Below are positions 25,679 to 33,247 of a DNA stretch of 64,000 nucleotides, piece after piece (positions within the stretch are counted from its first letter, which is position 1; each line of letters starts with the position of its first letter). The stretch lies in NCBI RefSeq assembly GCF_002094855.1, contig NZ_ARYN01000015.1, forward strand, positions 62,001 through 126,000. Direction: 5' to 3'. The notes beneath the pieces are model-generated. The model saw only the letters and a list, made by a program, of their open reading frames with translations, was not told the DNA's origin and made no database searches. Both the position numbers and the translations under genes were made by a program. Source of the stretch: Zunongwangia atlantica 22II14-10F7 (lineage in GTDB: Bacteria; Bacteroidota; Bacteroidia; Flavobacteriales; Flavobacteriaceae).

Positions 25679-25703
25679 ATAAAGATTTATTTCAAAACAG
25701 AGA

Positions 25704-25743
25704 AAAACCTGTTTTAGCAGCTTGCTGAAACGGGTTTTTTATT
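25704..25743 (+). terminator. Rho-independent terminator after the DUF5606 gene
   Basis: Imperfect stem from AAAAACCTGTTTTAGCA (from about 25704) to TGCTGAAACGGGTTTTT, closed by a short loop, ending in a T-tract. Confidence 0.75.
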
Positions 25744-25900
25744 TGTCTGAAAATCAGTTATTTGTCAAATCTAGTAATTGATGATTTGATAAAATTTAAC
25801 TTATATTATTAATAAATTAACGATTTCTAATCGCATTTTAATCTAAATCCAATAATATTTTAAATCGAAGCCAATAGTTTTGATTTAAAATCAAGTACCA

Positions 25901-26248
25901 ATGAGAACTATATTTTTATTTTGTTTTAGCCTGTTAATTTCTGGTCTAAGTTTTGGCCAGGAACAACCACAAAACGTAAAAGAAGGAGATGTTTTTACGA
26001 TCAATTCAAGTAGTAATTTAAAATATGAATTCCTAAAACTACCAAAGTTAAATATGTTGGTAAAGCAGGGAGAACGACCAAATTATAAGAAATTAAACGG
26101 ATTGGAAGTAGAGGTTGTTTCTGTAGAAAAAACTAAAGAAGGAACTTTTGCAGTTCTAAAAAGAACAGACGATGAAGATTTTTTTATTCATCGTAAAACA
26201 ATAAAGGCCAATTTAGATAAGGCTTTTAGTTACGGGGAGTTAAAGTAG
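25901..26248 (+). CDS. Small secreted protein of unknown function
   Basis: A 115-residue exported protein: signal peptide MRTIFLFCFSLLISGLSFGQ, then a lysine-rich beta-type sequence (VFTINSSSNLKYEFLKLPKLNMLVKQ...GLEVEVVSVEKTKEGTFAVLKR). I do not recognise a named domain. The shape recalls small periplasmic proteins with an SH3-like barrel, but this is only an impression. It is convergent with smpB and shares its terminator. Confidence 0.65.
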   Translation: MRTIFLFCFSLLISGLSFGQEQPQNVKEGDVFTINSSSNLKYEFLKLPKLNMLVKQGERPNYKKLNGLEVEVVSVEKTKEGTFAVLKRTDDEDFFIHRKTIKANLDKAFSYGELK

Positions 26249-26268
26249 ATTAGATTATTTTTTCCAAA

Positions 26269-26306
26269 CTAAAAAGGAGTATAGTTTTTAATTATACTCC
26301 TTTTTT
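26269..26306. terminator. Bidirectional terminator overlapping the 3' end of smpB
   Basis: Stem AAAGGAGTATA / TATACTCCTTT with a short loop (about 26271-26303), T-rich on both strands. The last smpB codons (KKEYN) and its stop are encoded within the stem. Confidence 0.85.
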
Positions 26307-26749
26307 ATTCTATCTAATTTACGTTTGTTATCACGATCTTTAATGGTTTCTCGTTTATCGTAAAGCTTTTTACCTTTAGCAAGGCTAATTTGCATTTTTG
26401 CGAGTCCGCGATCGTTAATAAATAACCGAAGCGGAATAATGGTTAATCCTCCATTTTTAACCTCTTTTTCAAGTTTTCGTAATTCTCTTTTTTGCAATAG
26501 GAGTTTACGTTCACTCTTTGGATTATGGTTAAAATGGGTAGCATGTGAATATTCTTCTACATGCATATTAATTACATATAATTCGCCATCCTGAAATTCA
26601 CAAAAACTCTCTGCAATAGAGGCTTTACCCTGGCGTATCGCTTTAATTTCGGTTCCAGCTAATTTTATTCCTGCCACATATTTGTCCAGAAATTCATATT
26701 GAAATTTAGCCTTTCGGTTTTTGATATTTATAGTGTTAGCCTGTTTCAT
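26288..26749 (-). CDS. smpB: SsrA-binding protein SmpB
   Basis: A 153-residue protein that binds tmRNA and is required for trans-translation rescue of stalled ribosomes. Features: INIKNRKAKFQYEFLDKYVAGI, LAGTEIKAIRQGKASIAESFCEF (about 31-53) and the basic C-terminal tail KGKKLYDKRETIKDRDNKRKLDR that acts in the ribosome A site. The tmRNA gene itself was not found in this window. A possible -7 element (TATTTTTG, 26848-26841) lies about 92 bases upstream. Confidence 0.97.
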   Translation of the reverse strand: MKQANTINIKNRKAKFQYEFLDKYVAGIKLAGTEIKAIRQGKASIAESFCEFQDGELYVINMHVEEYSHATHFNHNPKSERKLLLQKRELRKLEKEVKNGGLTIIPLRLFINDRGLAKMQISLAKGKKLYDKRETIKDRDNKRKLDRIKKEYN

Positions 26750-26967
26750 TTCAATTCAAAAAATTTGGAAACTCATTTTTTAGATGTTGTGCTAAATAGT
26801 TTCCTTTTATATAATGCCTGTTCTGCGCTTTTTTGACTTACAAAAATAGTAAGCTTCACAAGATTATTAACGCATTTTACAAAAATCGTAACAAACAAAA
26901 GTAAGAATTCATTTTTACTCCACTTCAATCAGTGGTCACTAATTCCTCGAGAACCTGAAAGGAATTA

Positions 26968-26975
26968 TTATCTTT
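26968..26975 (+). promoter_or_regulatory. -7 element TATCTTTG of the DUF6503 gene
   Basis: TATCTTTG matches TAnnTTTG and lies 17 bases before the ATG at 26993. Confidence 0.6.
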
Positions 26976-26992
26976 GCCGACAATTTTAGCCT

Positions 26993-27736
26993 ATGAAAAA
27001 AATTACCCTACTCCTTCTAATTTCAATATTCAGTATTTCCTGTCAGCAAAAAGAGCTTGATGCCAAAGAGATTATCAACAAATCTATCGAAGTCTCTGGT
27101 GGAAAGAAATATGATTCTGCAACAATATCTTTTAATTTTAGAAATAAACATTATAAAAGTACCAGGAAAAATGGCCAATATCAACTAGAACGCCATCAGG
27201 AAGATTCCTTGGGAAATAAAATCATCGATAAATTATCGAATAACGGCTTTACACGCACAAAGAACAGCGAGAACATTGCTTTGGCAGATTCTACAGCCAG
27301 TGCATACTCAAATTCGGTAAATTCAGTACATTATTTTGTGCAATTACCTTACGGTCTAAATGGTGAAGCGGTGAATAAAGATCTTTTAGGGAAAGACAGT
27401 ATAAAAGGTAAAGAATATTACGAAATTAAAGTTAGTTTTAATCAAGATGGTGGCGGCACCGATTACGAGGATGAATATCTTTACTGGATCAATACCAATA
27501 CATTCACGGTAGACTATCTGGCGTACAGTTATCACGTAAATGAAGGCGGAATGCGTTTTAGAGAAGCCTTTAATGAACGAATAGTAAACGGAATTCGTTT
27601 TGTGGATTATAAAAATTATGCTGAAGACGATCTTTCTACACCTTTAGAAAGTCTTGATGAACTTTATGAAGCCGGCGAATTAGAATTATTTTCTGAAATT
27701 ATTACTGAAGATGTTGAGGTTAGTTTTTCAGAATAG
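26993..27736 (+). CDS. Lipoprotein of the DUF6503 type
   Basis: A 247-residue protein with a lipoprotein signal (ITLLLLISIFSISC, Cys at about 17). The mature part begins QQKELDAKEIINKSIEVSGGKKYDSATISFNFRNKHY, typical of DUF6503 proteins, which have an outer-membrane lipoprotein carrier (LolA/LolB)-like look with repeated beta strands. Homologues are sometimes called deoxyribose-phosphate aldolase by mistake. Function unknown; probably periplasmic or on the outer membrane. The convergent methyltransferase gene ends 31 bases downstream with no clear terminator between. Confidence 0.75.
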   Translation: MKKITLLLLISIFSISCQQKELDAKEIINKSIEVSGGKKYDSATISFNFRNKHYKSTRKNGQYQLERHQEDSLGNKIIDKLSNNGFTRTKNSENIALADSTASAYSNSVNSVHYFVQLPYGLNGEAVNKDLLGKDSIKGKEYYEIKVSFNQDGGGTDYEDEYLYWINTNTFTVDYLAYSYHVNEGGMRFREAFNERIVNGIRFVDYKNYAEDDLSTPLESLDELYEAGELELFSEIITEDVEVSFSE

Positions 27737-27767
27737 TTTTTCTCAACGCTGATTCTTAAATTCAATA

Positions 27768-28532
27768 TTAGCTGTTTTTATAAGCAATTATTCGTAAACG
27801 CCGATAATCGGCATACCAGCCATCTTCTTTTAAAAGTGCTGGTTTTAGTCGGTTTTGAACTTCATTTTTAATGATTTCAGCGTCATTTTCAGGAATTCCT
27901 TCAAAAAAAGTCTTCCCAAACATCGAAATCCAGTCGATTATACCAGTTTCTTTATCAGCTAGTTTGGTAGGCCGATCGTATAATTCGGCTAAACGAACTT
28001 CAAAGCCTGCTTCTTCCAAAATATTGGTATATTCAGCAATAGAAGGGAAAAACCATAAGTTGATATTGGCCTGTTTTGGATAGTTTTTTTCTTTCAATAC
28101 GGCTTTTAGTGTCTGTTCGATTTTCTGAACATTTCCTTTACCCCCAAATTCGATAATTAAGCGACCTTTTTTATTTAAATGCTGAAACATATTCGCCGCT
28201 GCTGCTTTATAATTTTTTACCCAATGCAAAGTGGCATTCGAGAAAATAGCATCAAATTTTTCAGCAAAATCAAAACTTTCAGCATTAGCAATTCTAAATT
28301 CTAAGTCTGGGAAATTACTTTTGGCGCTTTTAATCATGGCTTCAGAAGCATCCATGCCAATAACTTTTGCTCCGCTTCTCGCAATTTCCTCAGTCAGTTG
28401 CCCGGCACCACAGCCCAGGTCTAAGATCAATTCATCTTTCTGCGGCTTTAAAAGTTCGATTAGTGAACTTCCGTAGTGAAAAACAAAATCATGCTTTGTA
28501 TTATACAATTTCGCATCCCAGCTTGTAGCCAT
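27768..28532 (-). CDS. SAM-dependent methyltransferase (class I)
   Basis: A 254-residue cytoplasmic Rossmann-type methyltransferase. SAM-binding motif I is LILDLGCGAGQLTEEIA (about 35-51), followed by motif II KVIGMDASEAMIK (about 54-66) and the SNATLHWV (about 94-101) motif close to that of trans-aconitate 2-methyltransferase (Tam). Substrate is unproven. It lies 16 bases downstream of the lipoprotein gene at 28549 on the same strand, so the two may share a transcript. Confidence 0.9.
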   Translation of the reverse strand: MATSWDAKLYNTKHDFVFHYGSSLIELLKPQKDELILDLGCGAGQLTEEIARSGAKVIGMDASEAMIKSAKSNFPDLEFRIANAESFDFAEKFDAIFSNATLHWVKNYKAAAANMFQHLNKKGRLIIEFGGKGNVQKIEQTLKAVLKEKNYPKQANINLWFFPSIAEYTNILEEAGFEVRLAELYDRPTKLADKETGIIDWISMFGKTFFEGIPENDAEIIKNEVQNRLKPALLKEDGWYADYRRLRIIAYKNS

Positions 28533-28548
28533 TTTTTTAGGTTTTTGG

Positions 28549-29397
28549 TTAAATAGAATCGGTACTTAACGAAGCAGTTTCTGCTAGTTCTTCTTTTAAA
28601 CGATATTTCCAGCGTAAAGTTTCTGTGTATTCCAGTCCAAAATTGGTCTCGGTTTCCAGGTAATATATTTCGGTTTCAAAATCATTAAAAATCTCGTTGT
28701 AGATTTCTTCAGCAAACTTTTGCCACTTCATTTGCGAGTCGATTTTGGCTTCGATAAAAGCTTCACGCATTTTACGGGCGTAAAGTTCTAAAAGATCAAA
28801 TTTAAGCTGATTGTATTCTAATTGATGCTTATTTTGATAGTTAGGTTGGATATAACTGCAACTAAAAACGATAATTGGTAAAACTTCAACCCGGCCTTTC
28901 GCTCCAATTTTGTAATCTTTATAATCTACATTTAAAGTGGCGCAAAGAAAAGAAGGACGTTCTAGTTTTGGCGCACTTTTAAAATGCTTCCAATCTACAG
29001 GATGTTCCCGGCTCCAAATAAGCATGTTCTGAAATGCAAAAACATCTTCTAATCTAAGGATGTTAAACTTTATCTGGTGACAGCTGGAAAATTTACCCGG
29101 TAATTTATGTGATGTAATTTTGATGGCGTTACCACCAAGTTTTCGAGCTTCATTTCTTGCATGATCCAAAACATGCTCGTAGCTGCAATCTACCGTAAAA
29201 CCACCATCTTTTAATTGAAATTCGCCTATAGTCTCATAGGCTATAGAATCTGGGATAGTTTTGTTCTCTTCGATAATTGCTACGGATTCATTTTTTTTAA
29301 GCGGAGCAAATTGTTGTGCGGCTTCTCCTTTTAATTTCATTTTAGAAGCGCAGGAGATGGTACTAATAATAAATAGCAGACAAATACATTTTCGCAT
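28549..29397 (-). CDS. Lipoprotein of unknown function
   Basis: A 282-residue lipoprotein with lipobox ISTISC (Cys at about 16). The first half (VDCSYEHVLDHARNEARKLGGNAIKITSHKLPGKFSSCHQIKFNILRL) looks like the small Bacteroidota lipoprotein fold with an ARxxGGNAIK motif; the second half is a different, helical segment (LLELYARKMREAFIEAKIDSQ). No named family is recognised with confidence. It may be exported to the outer membrane. It is upstream of a methyltransferase gene on the same strand. Confidence 0.65.
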   Translation of the reverse strand: MRKCICLLFIISTISCASKMKLKGEAAQQFAPLKKNESVAIIEENKTIPDSIAYETIGEFQLKDGGFTVDCSYEHVLDHARNEARKLGGNAIKITSHKLPGKFSSCHQIKFNILRLEDVFAFQNMLIWSREHPVDWKHFKSAPKLERPSFLCATLNVDYKDYKIGAKGRVEVLPIIVFSCSYIQPNYQNKHQLEYNQLKFDLLELYARKMREAFIEAKIDSQMKWQKFAEEIYNEIFNDFETEIYYLETETNFGLEYTETLRWKYRLKEELAETASLSTDSI

Positions 29398-29582
29398 GGA
29401 AACAGGAAACTTAAATTTAAATGTAGCGAATTAATATCAAATCTATGATTATCTAAATGAAGAATTAATACCATATCGTTTTTTGTTAAGAAATCTCAAT
29501 TAACTAGAATTTCAAAAAGCTTTAACGGGGCTTTATAAGCAAAGCCTGGAGTGCTAACGTACCTTAGAAAAAAATAAAAGCT

Positions 29583-30983
29583 ATGAGTACATTAATTGAA
29601 AACGATGTTATTACAACGATCAATCCAGCGACAGGTGAAAAACTTAAGGATTATCCGTTAATGACTAATGAAGAAGCTAGTGAAGCAGTTAAGAAATGTC
29701 ACGAAGCTTTTGTAGACTGGAAACACAAATCTTTAGAGGAAAGAGGTGCAGTTCTTAAAAAAATTGCTGAAACTCTTAGAGATTATAAATCTGAATTTTC
29801 TCAGCTAATGACCAAAGAGATGGGAAAATTAGTGAGTCAGGCAGAAGAAGAAATAGATCTTTGTGCTACAATTTGTGAATATACTGCTGAAAATGGCGCT
29901 AAAGAATTACAAAACGAACCAGAACGTGAATTACCAGGTGGTGGTCGCGGAATTATAACGTATTCTCCAATTGGTGTGATCTACGGAATCCAACCATGGA
30001 ATTTCCCAGCCTACCAGGTAGTACGTTATGCGATCGCAAATCTAATGGCTGGAAACGGAGTGTTGTTAAAACATGCTGAAGGAACCACAGGATCTGGTTT
30101 AATGTTGGAGGAAATCTTCGAAAGAGCTGGTTTACCTAAAAACTTATTTAAAGTATTGATCATAGATCACGATCAGTCTAATGATATTATCGATAATGAT
30201 TTTGTTAGAGGAGTAACTTTTACCGGAAGTCCGAACGGTGGTAGAGCAGTAGCAGAAAAAGCTGCAGGAAACCTTAAAAAGACTGTACTTGAATTAGGAT
30301 CTAATGATGCGTATTTAGTATTAGATGATGCAGATCTTGACACTACAGTAGAATGGAGTGTGAAAGGTAGGATCTATAATAATGGTGAGACCTGCGTGGC
30401 TGCAAAAAGATTTGTAGTAACCGAGAAGAATTATGATGCGTTCTTAGAAGCATTTACAGAAAAAATGAAGAATGTAAAAATGGGAGATCCTACTAAAGAA
30501 GACTCTCAAATAGGACCAATGGCACGTAAAGATCTTCGTGAAAAGTTACATGATCAGGTAGAAGAAAGTGTGAAGAACGGAGCGAAAGTGCTTTGTGGAG
30601 GAGGAATCCCAGACGGCGATGGGTATTTTTATCCGGCAACTGTATTGGCAAATGTGAATCCAGGACAACCAGCTTACGATGATGAACTTTTTGGCCCTGT
30701 AGCCTCTGTAATTAAAGCAAAGGATGACGAAGATGCTATTAGAATTGCAAACGATAGTAGATTTGGTCTTGGTGGCGGAATCTTCTCTAAAGATGAGAAA
30801 AAAGCGATCGAGCTAGCCGAAAAGCATTTTGATACAGGAATGGTATTTATTAACTCTTTTGGCGTGGCACAACCAAATATGCCATTTGGAGGAGTTAAAA
30901 ACTCTGGGTATGGTAGAGAACATGGTGGCTTTGGGATCAAAGAATTTGTAAACACCAAAGCGATCAATATTTTAGAAGGATAA
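29583..30983 (+). CDS. NAD(P)-dependent succinate-semialdehyde dehydrogenase-type aldehyde dehydrogenase
   Basis: A 466-residue soluble enzyme of the ALDH superfamily that oxidises an aldehyde to an acid, probably succinate semialdehyde. Motifs: IYGIQPWNFPAYQVVRYA (about 132-149), coenzyme loop FTGSPNGGRAVAEKA (about 213-227), glutamate motif TVLELGSNDAYLV (about 236-248) and the catalytic Cys in NNGETCVAAKRF (about 261-272). Length is typical of the shorter YneI-like SSADH group. It is monocistronic, with a strong terminator and repeat copy C downstream. An IR GGCTTT-N6-AAAGCC (29529-29546) lies 37 bases upstream. Confidence 0.88.
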   Translation: MSTLIENDVITTINPATGEKLKDYPLMTNEEASEAVKKCHEAFVDWKHKSLEERGAVLKKIAETLRDYKSEFSQLMTKEMGKLVSQAEEEIDLCATICEYTAENGAKELQNEPERELPGGGRGIITYSPIGVIYGIQPWNFPAYQVVRYAIANLMAGNGVLLKHAEGTTGSGLMLEEIFERAGLPKNLFKVLIIDHDQSNDIIDNDFVRGVTFTGSPNGGRAVAEKAAGNLKKTVLELGSNDAYLVLDDADLDTTVEWSVKGRIYNNGETCVAAKRFVVTEKNYDAFLEAFTEKMKNVKMGDPTKEDSQIGPMARKDLREKLHDQVEESVKNGAKVLCGGGIPDGDGYFYPATVLANVNPGQPAYDDELFGPVASVIKAKDDEDAIRIANDSRFGLGGGIFSKDEKKAIELAEKHFDTGMVFINSFGVAQPNMPFGGVKNSGYGREHGGFGIKEFVNTKAINILEG

Positions 30984-31034
30984 TATTGAACAAATAAAAG
31001 ACGCTGGATTTAGTTTCAGCGCAATTGGTTGGAG

Positions 31035-31068
31035 AAAAAGCCGTGAATTAGTTTTCACGGCTTTTTGT
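31035..31068 (+). terminator. Rho-independent terminator of the aldehyde dehydrogenase gene
   Basis: 13-bp stem AAAAAGCCGTGAA (31035-31047) / TTCACGGCTTTTT (31054-31066), 6-base loop. Repeat copy C begins two bases later. Confidence 0.92.
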
Positions 31069-31163
31069 ATTGGCACCGCCAAAGGGAATAGTACTCCCCC
31101 AAGCTTACCTCGAGATTACAAATTTGCTTCCATTAATGTGAGCTTGTACCGAGGTGGTTTACT
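31068..31163 (+). repeat. Dispersed repeat copy C (96 bp)
   Basis: Begins TATTGGCACCGCCAAAG (hairpin TTGGC-ACC-GCCAA), has the middle CCTCGAGATTACAAATTTG and ends CCGAGGTGGTTTACT. It is somewhat diverged from copies B and D. It starts at the terminator T-tract of the upstream gene and ends 12 bases from the stop codon of the convergent gene at 31176. Confidence 0.8.
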
Positions 31164-31175
31164 TATAGATTTTAT

Positions 31176-31721
31176 TTAATTGATCGTTAGATTTTCGATC
31201 GTATTTTCTCCATTGGGATTTACCTGAACGATAAATAATTTACCGTGTTGTGATTCATCAATATCATTTTTAAAGATTTCTTCTCCAAAAACTGCATTAG
31301 CGAAATAAGGTGTGGTATTGGTGTGCCCCACAACCAGGACTTTTTTGCCTTTAGTCGCTTTTTTAAATGCATCGGAATTTAATTTAGTGTGATCGTAAAT
31401 CTGCACCTTAAGTCCTTTACTTTCTGCGGTAGGTTTCCCGGTTTCTACGGTTCTGATAAAATCTGAACTGTATACCGCATCAAAATCAACTTCAGCAAAA
31501 ACTCCTTTCCATTTTTGGGCGCGCTCTTTTCCTTCTTCGGTTAAAGCGGGATTACGGTTTCCGGTATCTGTTGTGTCTTTTTCAGCATGCCTAATAAAAT
31601 AATAGGTGCTTATTTCATCCAATTTCGGCTTTATATTTTCCTCTTTTTTTTGAGGCTGTTGCTGGCAGGAAATGGCAATAAACAGAAAGCTTAAGAACAG
31701 ATATTTGATGTTTTGCGTCAT
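31176..31721 (-). CDS. Secreted histidine phosphatase family lipoprotein (phosphoglycerate-mutase fold)
   Basis: A 181-residue lipoprotein (signal LFLSFLFIAISC, Cys about 19) joined to a histidine phosphatase domain of SixA/PGM type: the catalytic FIRHAEKD (about 43-50), ALTEEGKERAQKW (about 59-71), YSSDFIRTVETGKP (about 84-97) and VVGHTNTTPYFANAV (about 128-142, second His). It should act outside the cytoplasm. Substrate is unknown. The adjacent minus-strand gene is an esterase-like phytase-type protein, which may be related in phosphate metabolism. Confidence 0.88.
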   Translation of the reverse strand: MTQNIKYLFLSFLFIAISCQQQPQKKEENIKPKLDEISTYYFIRHAEKDTTDTGNRNPALTEEGKERAQKWKGVFAEVDFDAVYSSDFIRTVETGKPTAESKGLKVQIYDHTKLNSDAFKKATKGKKVLVVGHTNTTPYFANAVFGEEIFKNDIDESQHGKLFIVQVNPNGENTIENLTIN

Positions 31722-31766
31722 AATTTTTTTGATTTAGTTTGAATTGAAAAGATAAGCGAAGTCTGA

Positions 31767-32870
31767 TTATTCCTCAAAATCTATCTCCATTAAGATTAGC
31801 TGCGTTAATTGTCTTCCGAAGCTATTGAAATTATTATCTGAAATTAACAATAGAGATTGTTTCCCATTTTCCAGTGTGGGGCCAAAGCACATTCCTTCAA
31901 TATTATCGATAATTTTATCTGTTAGTTGGTCTTTTACAGATTTAAAATCGAAGACTAAACGTTTTCTAGCTGGTGAAAAGCTAGCTTTTTTTAGCGATTC
32001 TTTATCCAGAATATTAGTTGCTCTTTTGGTATCTACATCAAAAATCTTAACAGTATTACTATGCGAACCATGTCCTGCTGAAAATGCACGTTCTAGCACT
32101 AAAAAATTACCCGGTTTGTATTCTAAAAGTTCGGTTACGCCATTTATTGCAAAATACATCCATGGGATTTTTGAAATTCCGTCTAAACGATAGGCAAATT
32201 GATTGGTAGCTTGTTTAGTTTCTTTATCAAAATAAGTAATTCTGGTAAAAGATTTTGTAGAGAATAATTTAGGTTTAGGGCCATCTTTTACTAACGGAAG
32301 TTCTGTAGCTACCCAAAATCCTTTGTTATCTACAGCTTCTGCCAAACCTTCAAAAACTCCGTTATGCCTTGGTTTTTGTTCGCCGGTTGCTGTAAAATGC
32401 TGCGGAATTTCAAAAGCATCCTTAAAATTACCATTTTCATCTAAAATAAATACTGAAGGATCTTTTTGGTTATTAATGCTTCCTTCACTGCTAATGTAAA
32501 CCTGCTTTTCTCCAGGGGAAAATCGAATCGCTTCAGGATCTAAAGTATGTTCTTTAAAAAATTCAGCAGATCTTTCGATCATTACCGTTTTTTTGAAGTT
32601 TACAGTGTCAATTTTATTTCCTGCCAGATCAATTTCAGCTTCATAGAAACGCGCATCAGATGGGGTGTCGACAATAAGGTAATATTTGCCGTTTTTATAA
32701 TCGATTCCAGATAATCCGCCAACTTTAGTATCGTCTAAGCTAAGATCTTTATCGATCACATATTCGTCTAGAAACTTAATTTTTATTCTGTCGTCTTCAA
32801 TTTTTCTGGTGGTTGCACATGAACAAAAAAGCAGCCCCAAAATGGCCAATATTGGTAATTTCTTCATCAT
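31767..32870 (-). CDS. Esterase-like activity of phytase family lipoprotein
   Basis: A 367-residue exported protein with a lipoprotein signal (PILAILGLLFCSC, Cys near 18). The body is a beta-propeller-like sequence of the PF13449 type: GGLSGIDYKNGKYYLIVDTPSDARFYEAEID near the start, RSAEFFKEHTLDPEAIRF (conserved DxEA motif) and DKIIDNIEGMCFGPTLENGKQSLLLISDNNFNSFG (EGM and ISDNNF motifs) near the end. Activity is not settled for the family. It lies 45 bases upstream of the histidine phosphatase gene on the same strand, which hints at co-transcription. Confidence 0.87.
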   Translation of the reverse strand: MMKKLPILAILGLLFCSCATTRKIEDDRIKIKFLDEYVIDKDLSLDDTKVGGLSGIDYKNGKYYLIVDTPSDARFYEAEIDLAGNKIDTVNFKKTVMIERSAEFFKEHTLDPEAIRFSPGEKQVYISSEGSINNQKDPSVFILDENGNFKDAFEIPQHFTATGEQKPRHNGVFEGLAEAVDNKGFWVATELPLVKDGPKPKLFSTKSFTRITYFDKETKQATNQFAYRLDGISKIPWMYFAINGVTELLEYKPGNFLVLERAFSAGHGSHSNTVKIFDVDTKRATNILDKESLKKASFSPARKRLVFDFKSVKDQLTDKIIDNIEGMCFGPTLENGKQSLLLISDNNFNSFGRQLTQLILMEIDFEE

Positions 32871-32984
32871 AATTTTTTTCAGGATAAAAATAACAAAAGC
32901 TTAAGTAAAATATGGCGATTCCTTATGATTAATCGGTATTTGGTTGATGTAAATTTATATTGTTAACCAATAAAATCAAGTGTT

Positions 32985-33170
32985 ATGAATAGTGATCAAT
33001 TAGAAGGAAAATGGAAACAGGTGAAAGGTGAATTCAAACAGAAGTACGGTGAAATAACAGATGATGATGCAACCTATGCTGAAGGGAAATTTGATGAAAT
33101 GCTTGGAAGGTTACAGGAAAAAACCGGCAAAACCAAGCAAGAGTTGAAGTACGAGATAGAGCAGTGGTAA
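32985..33170 (+). CDS. CsbD-family small stress protein
   Basis: A 61-residue cytoplasmic protein with the CsbD family signature NSDQLEGKWKQVKGEFKQKYG (residues 2-22) and a helical C-terminal half containing LQEKTGKTKQELKYEIE. In Bacillus the namesake is a sigma-B general stress gene; the molecular function is unknown. It lies alone between minus-strand genes and ends at a strong terminator. Confidence 0.93.
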   Translation: MNSDQLEGKWKQVKGEFKQKYGEITDDDATYAEGKFDEMLGRLQEKTGKTKQELKYEIEQW

Positions 33171-33194
33171 TTTGATGCTTTATGCCGGTAATAA

Positions 33195-33225
33195 GAAAGG
33201 GACTGTAATTTACAGTCCCTTTTTT
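33195..33225. terminator. Bidirectional terminator between CsbD and clpB
   Basis: Stem AAAGGGACTGTAA / TTACAGTCCCTTT with a short central loop (arms GGGACTGTA 33199-33207 and TACAGTCCC 33211-33219). T-rich on the plus strand. Confidence 0.88.
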
Positions 33226-33247
33226 AATGCTTATTTTCTTTCTTCGA

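Noticed and set aside
26837-26853. CTTAC-N7-GTAAG palindrome as an operator before smpB
   Set aside because: Only five-base arms; chance occurrence in AT-rich DNA is too likely.
29529-29546. GGCTTT-N6-AAAGCC hairpin as terminator or riboswitch before the dehydrogenase gene
   Set aside because: The stem is short and has no T-tract; too little to call a feature on its own.
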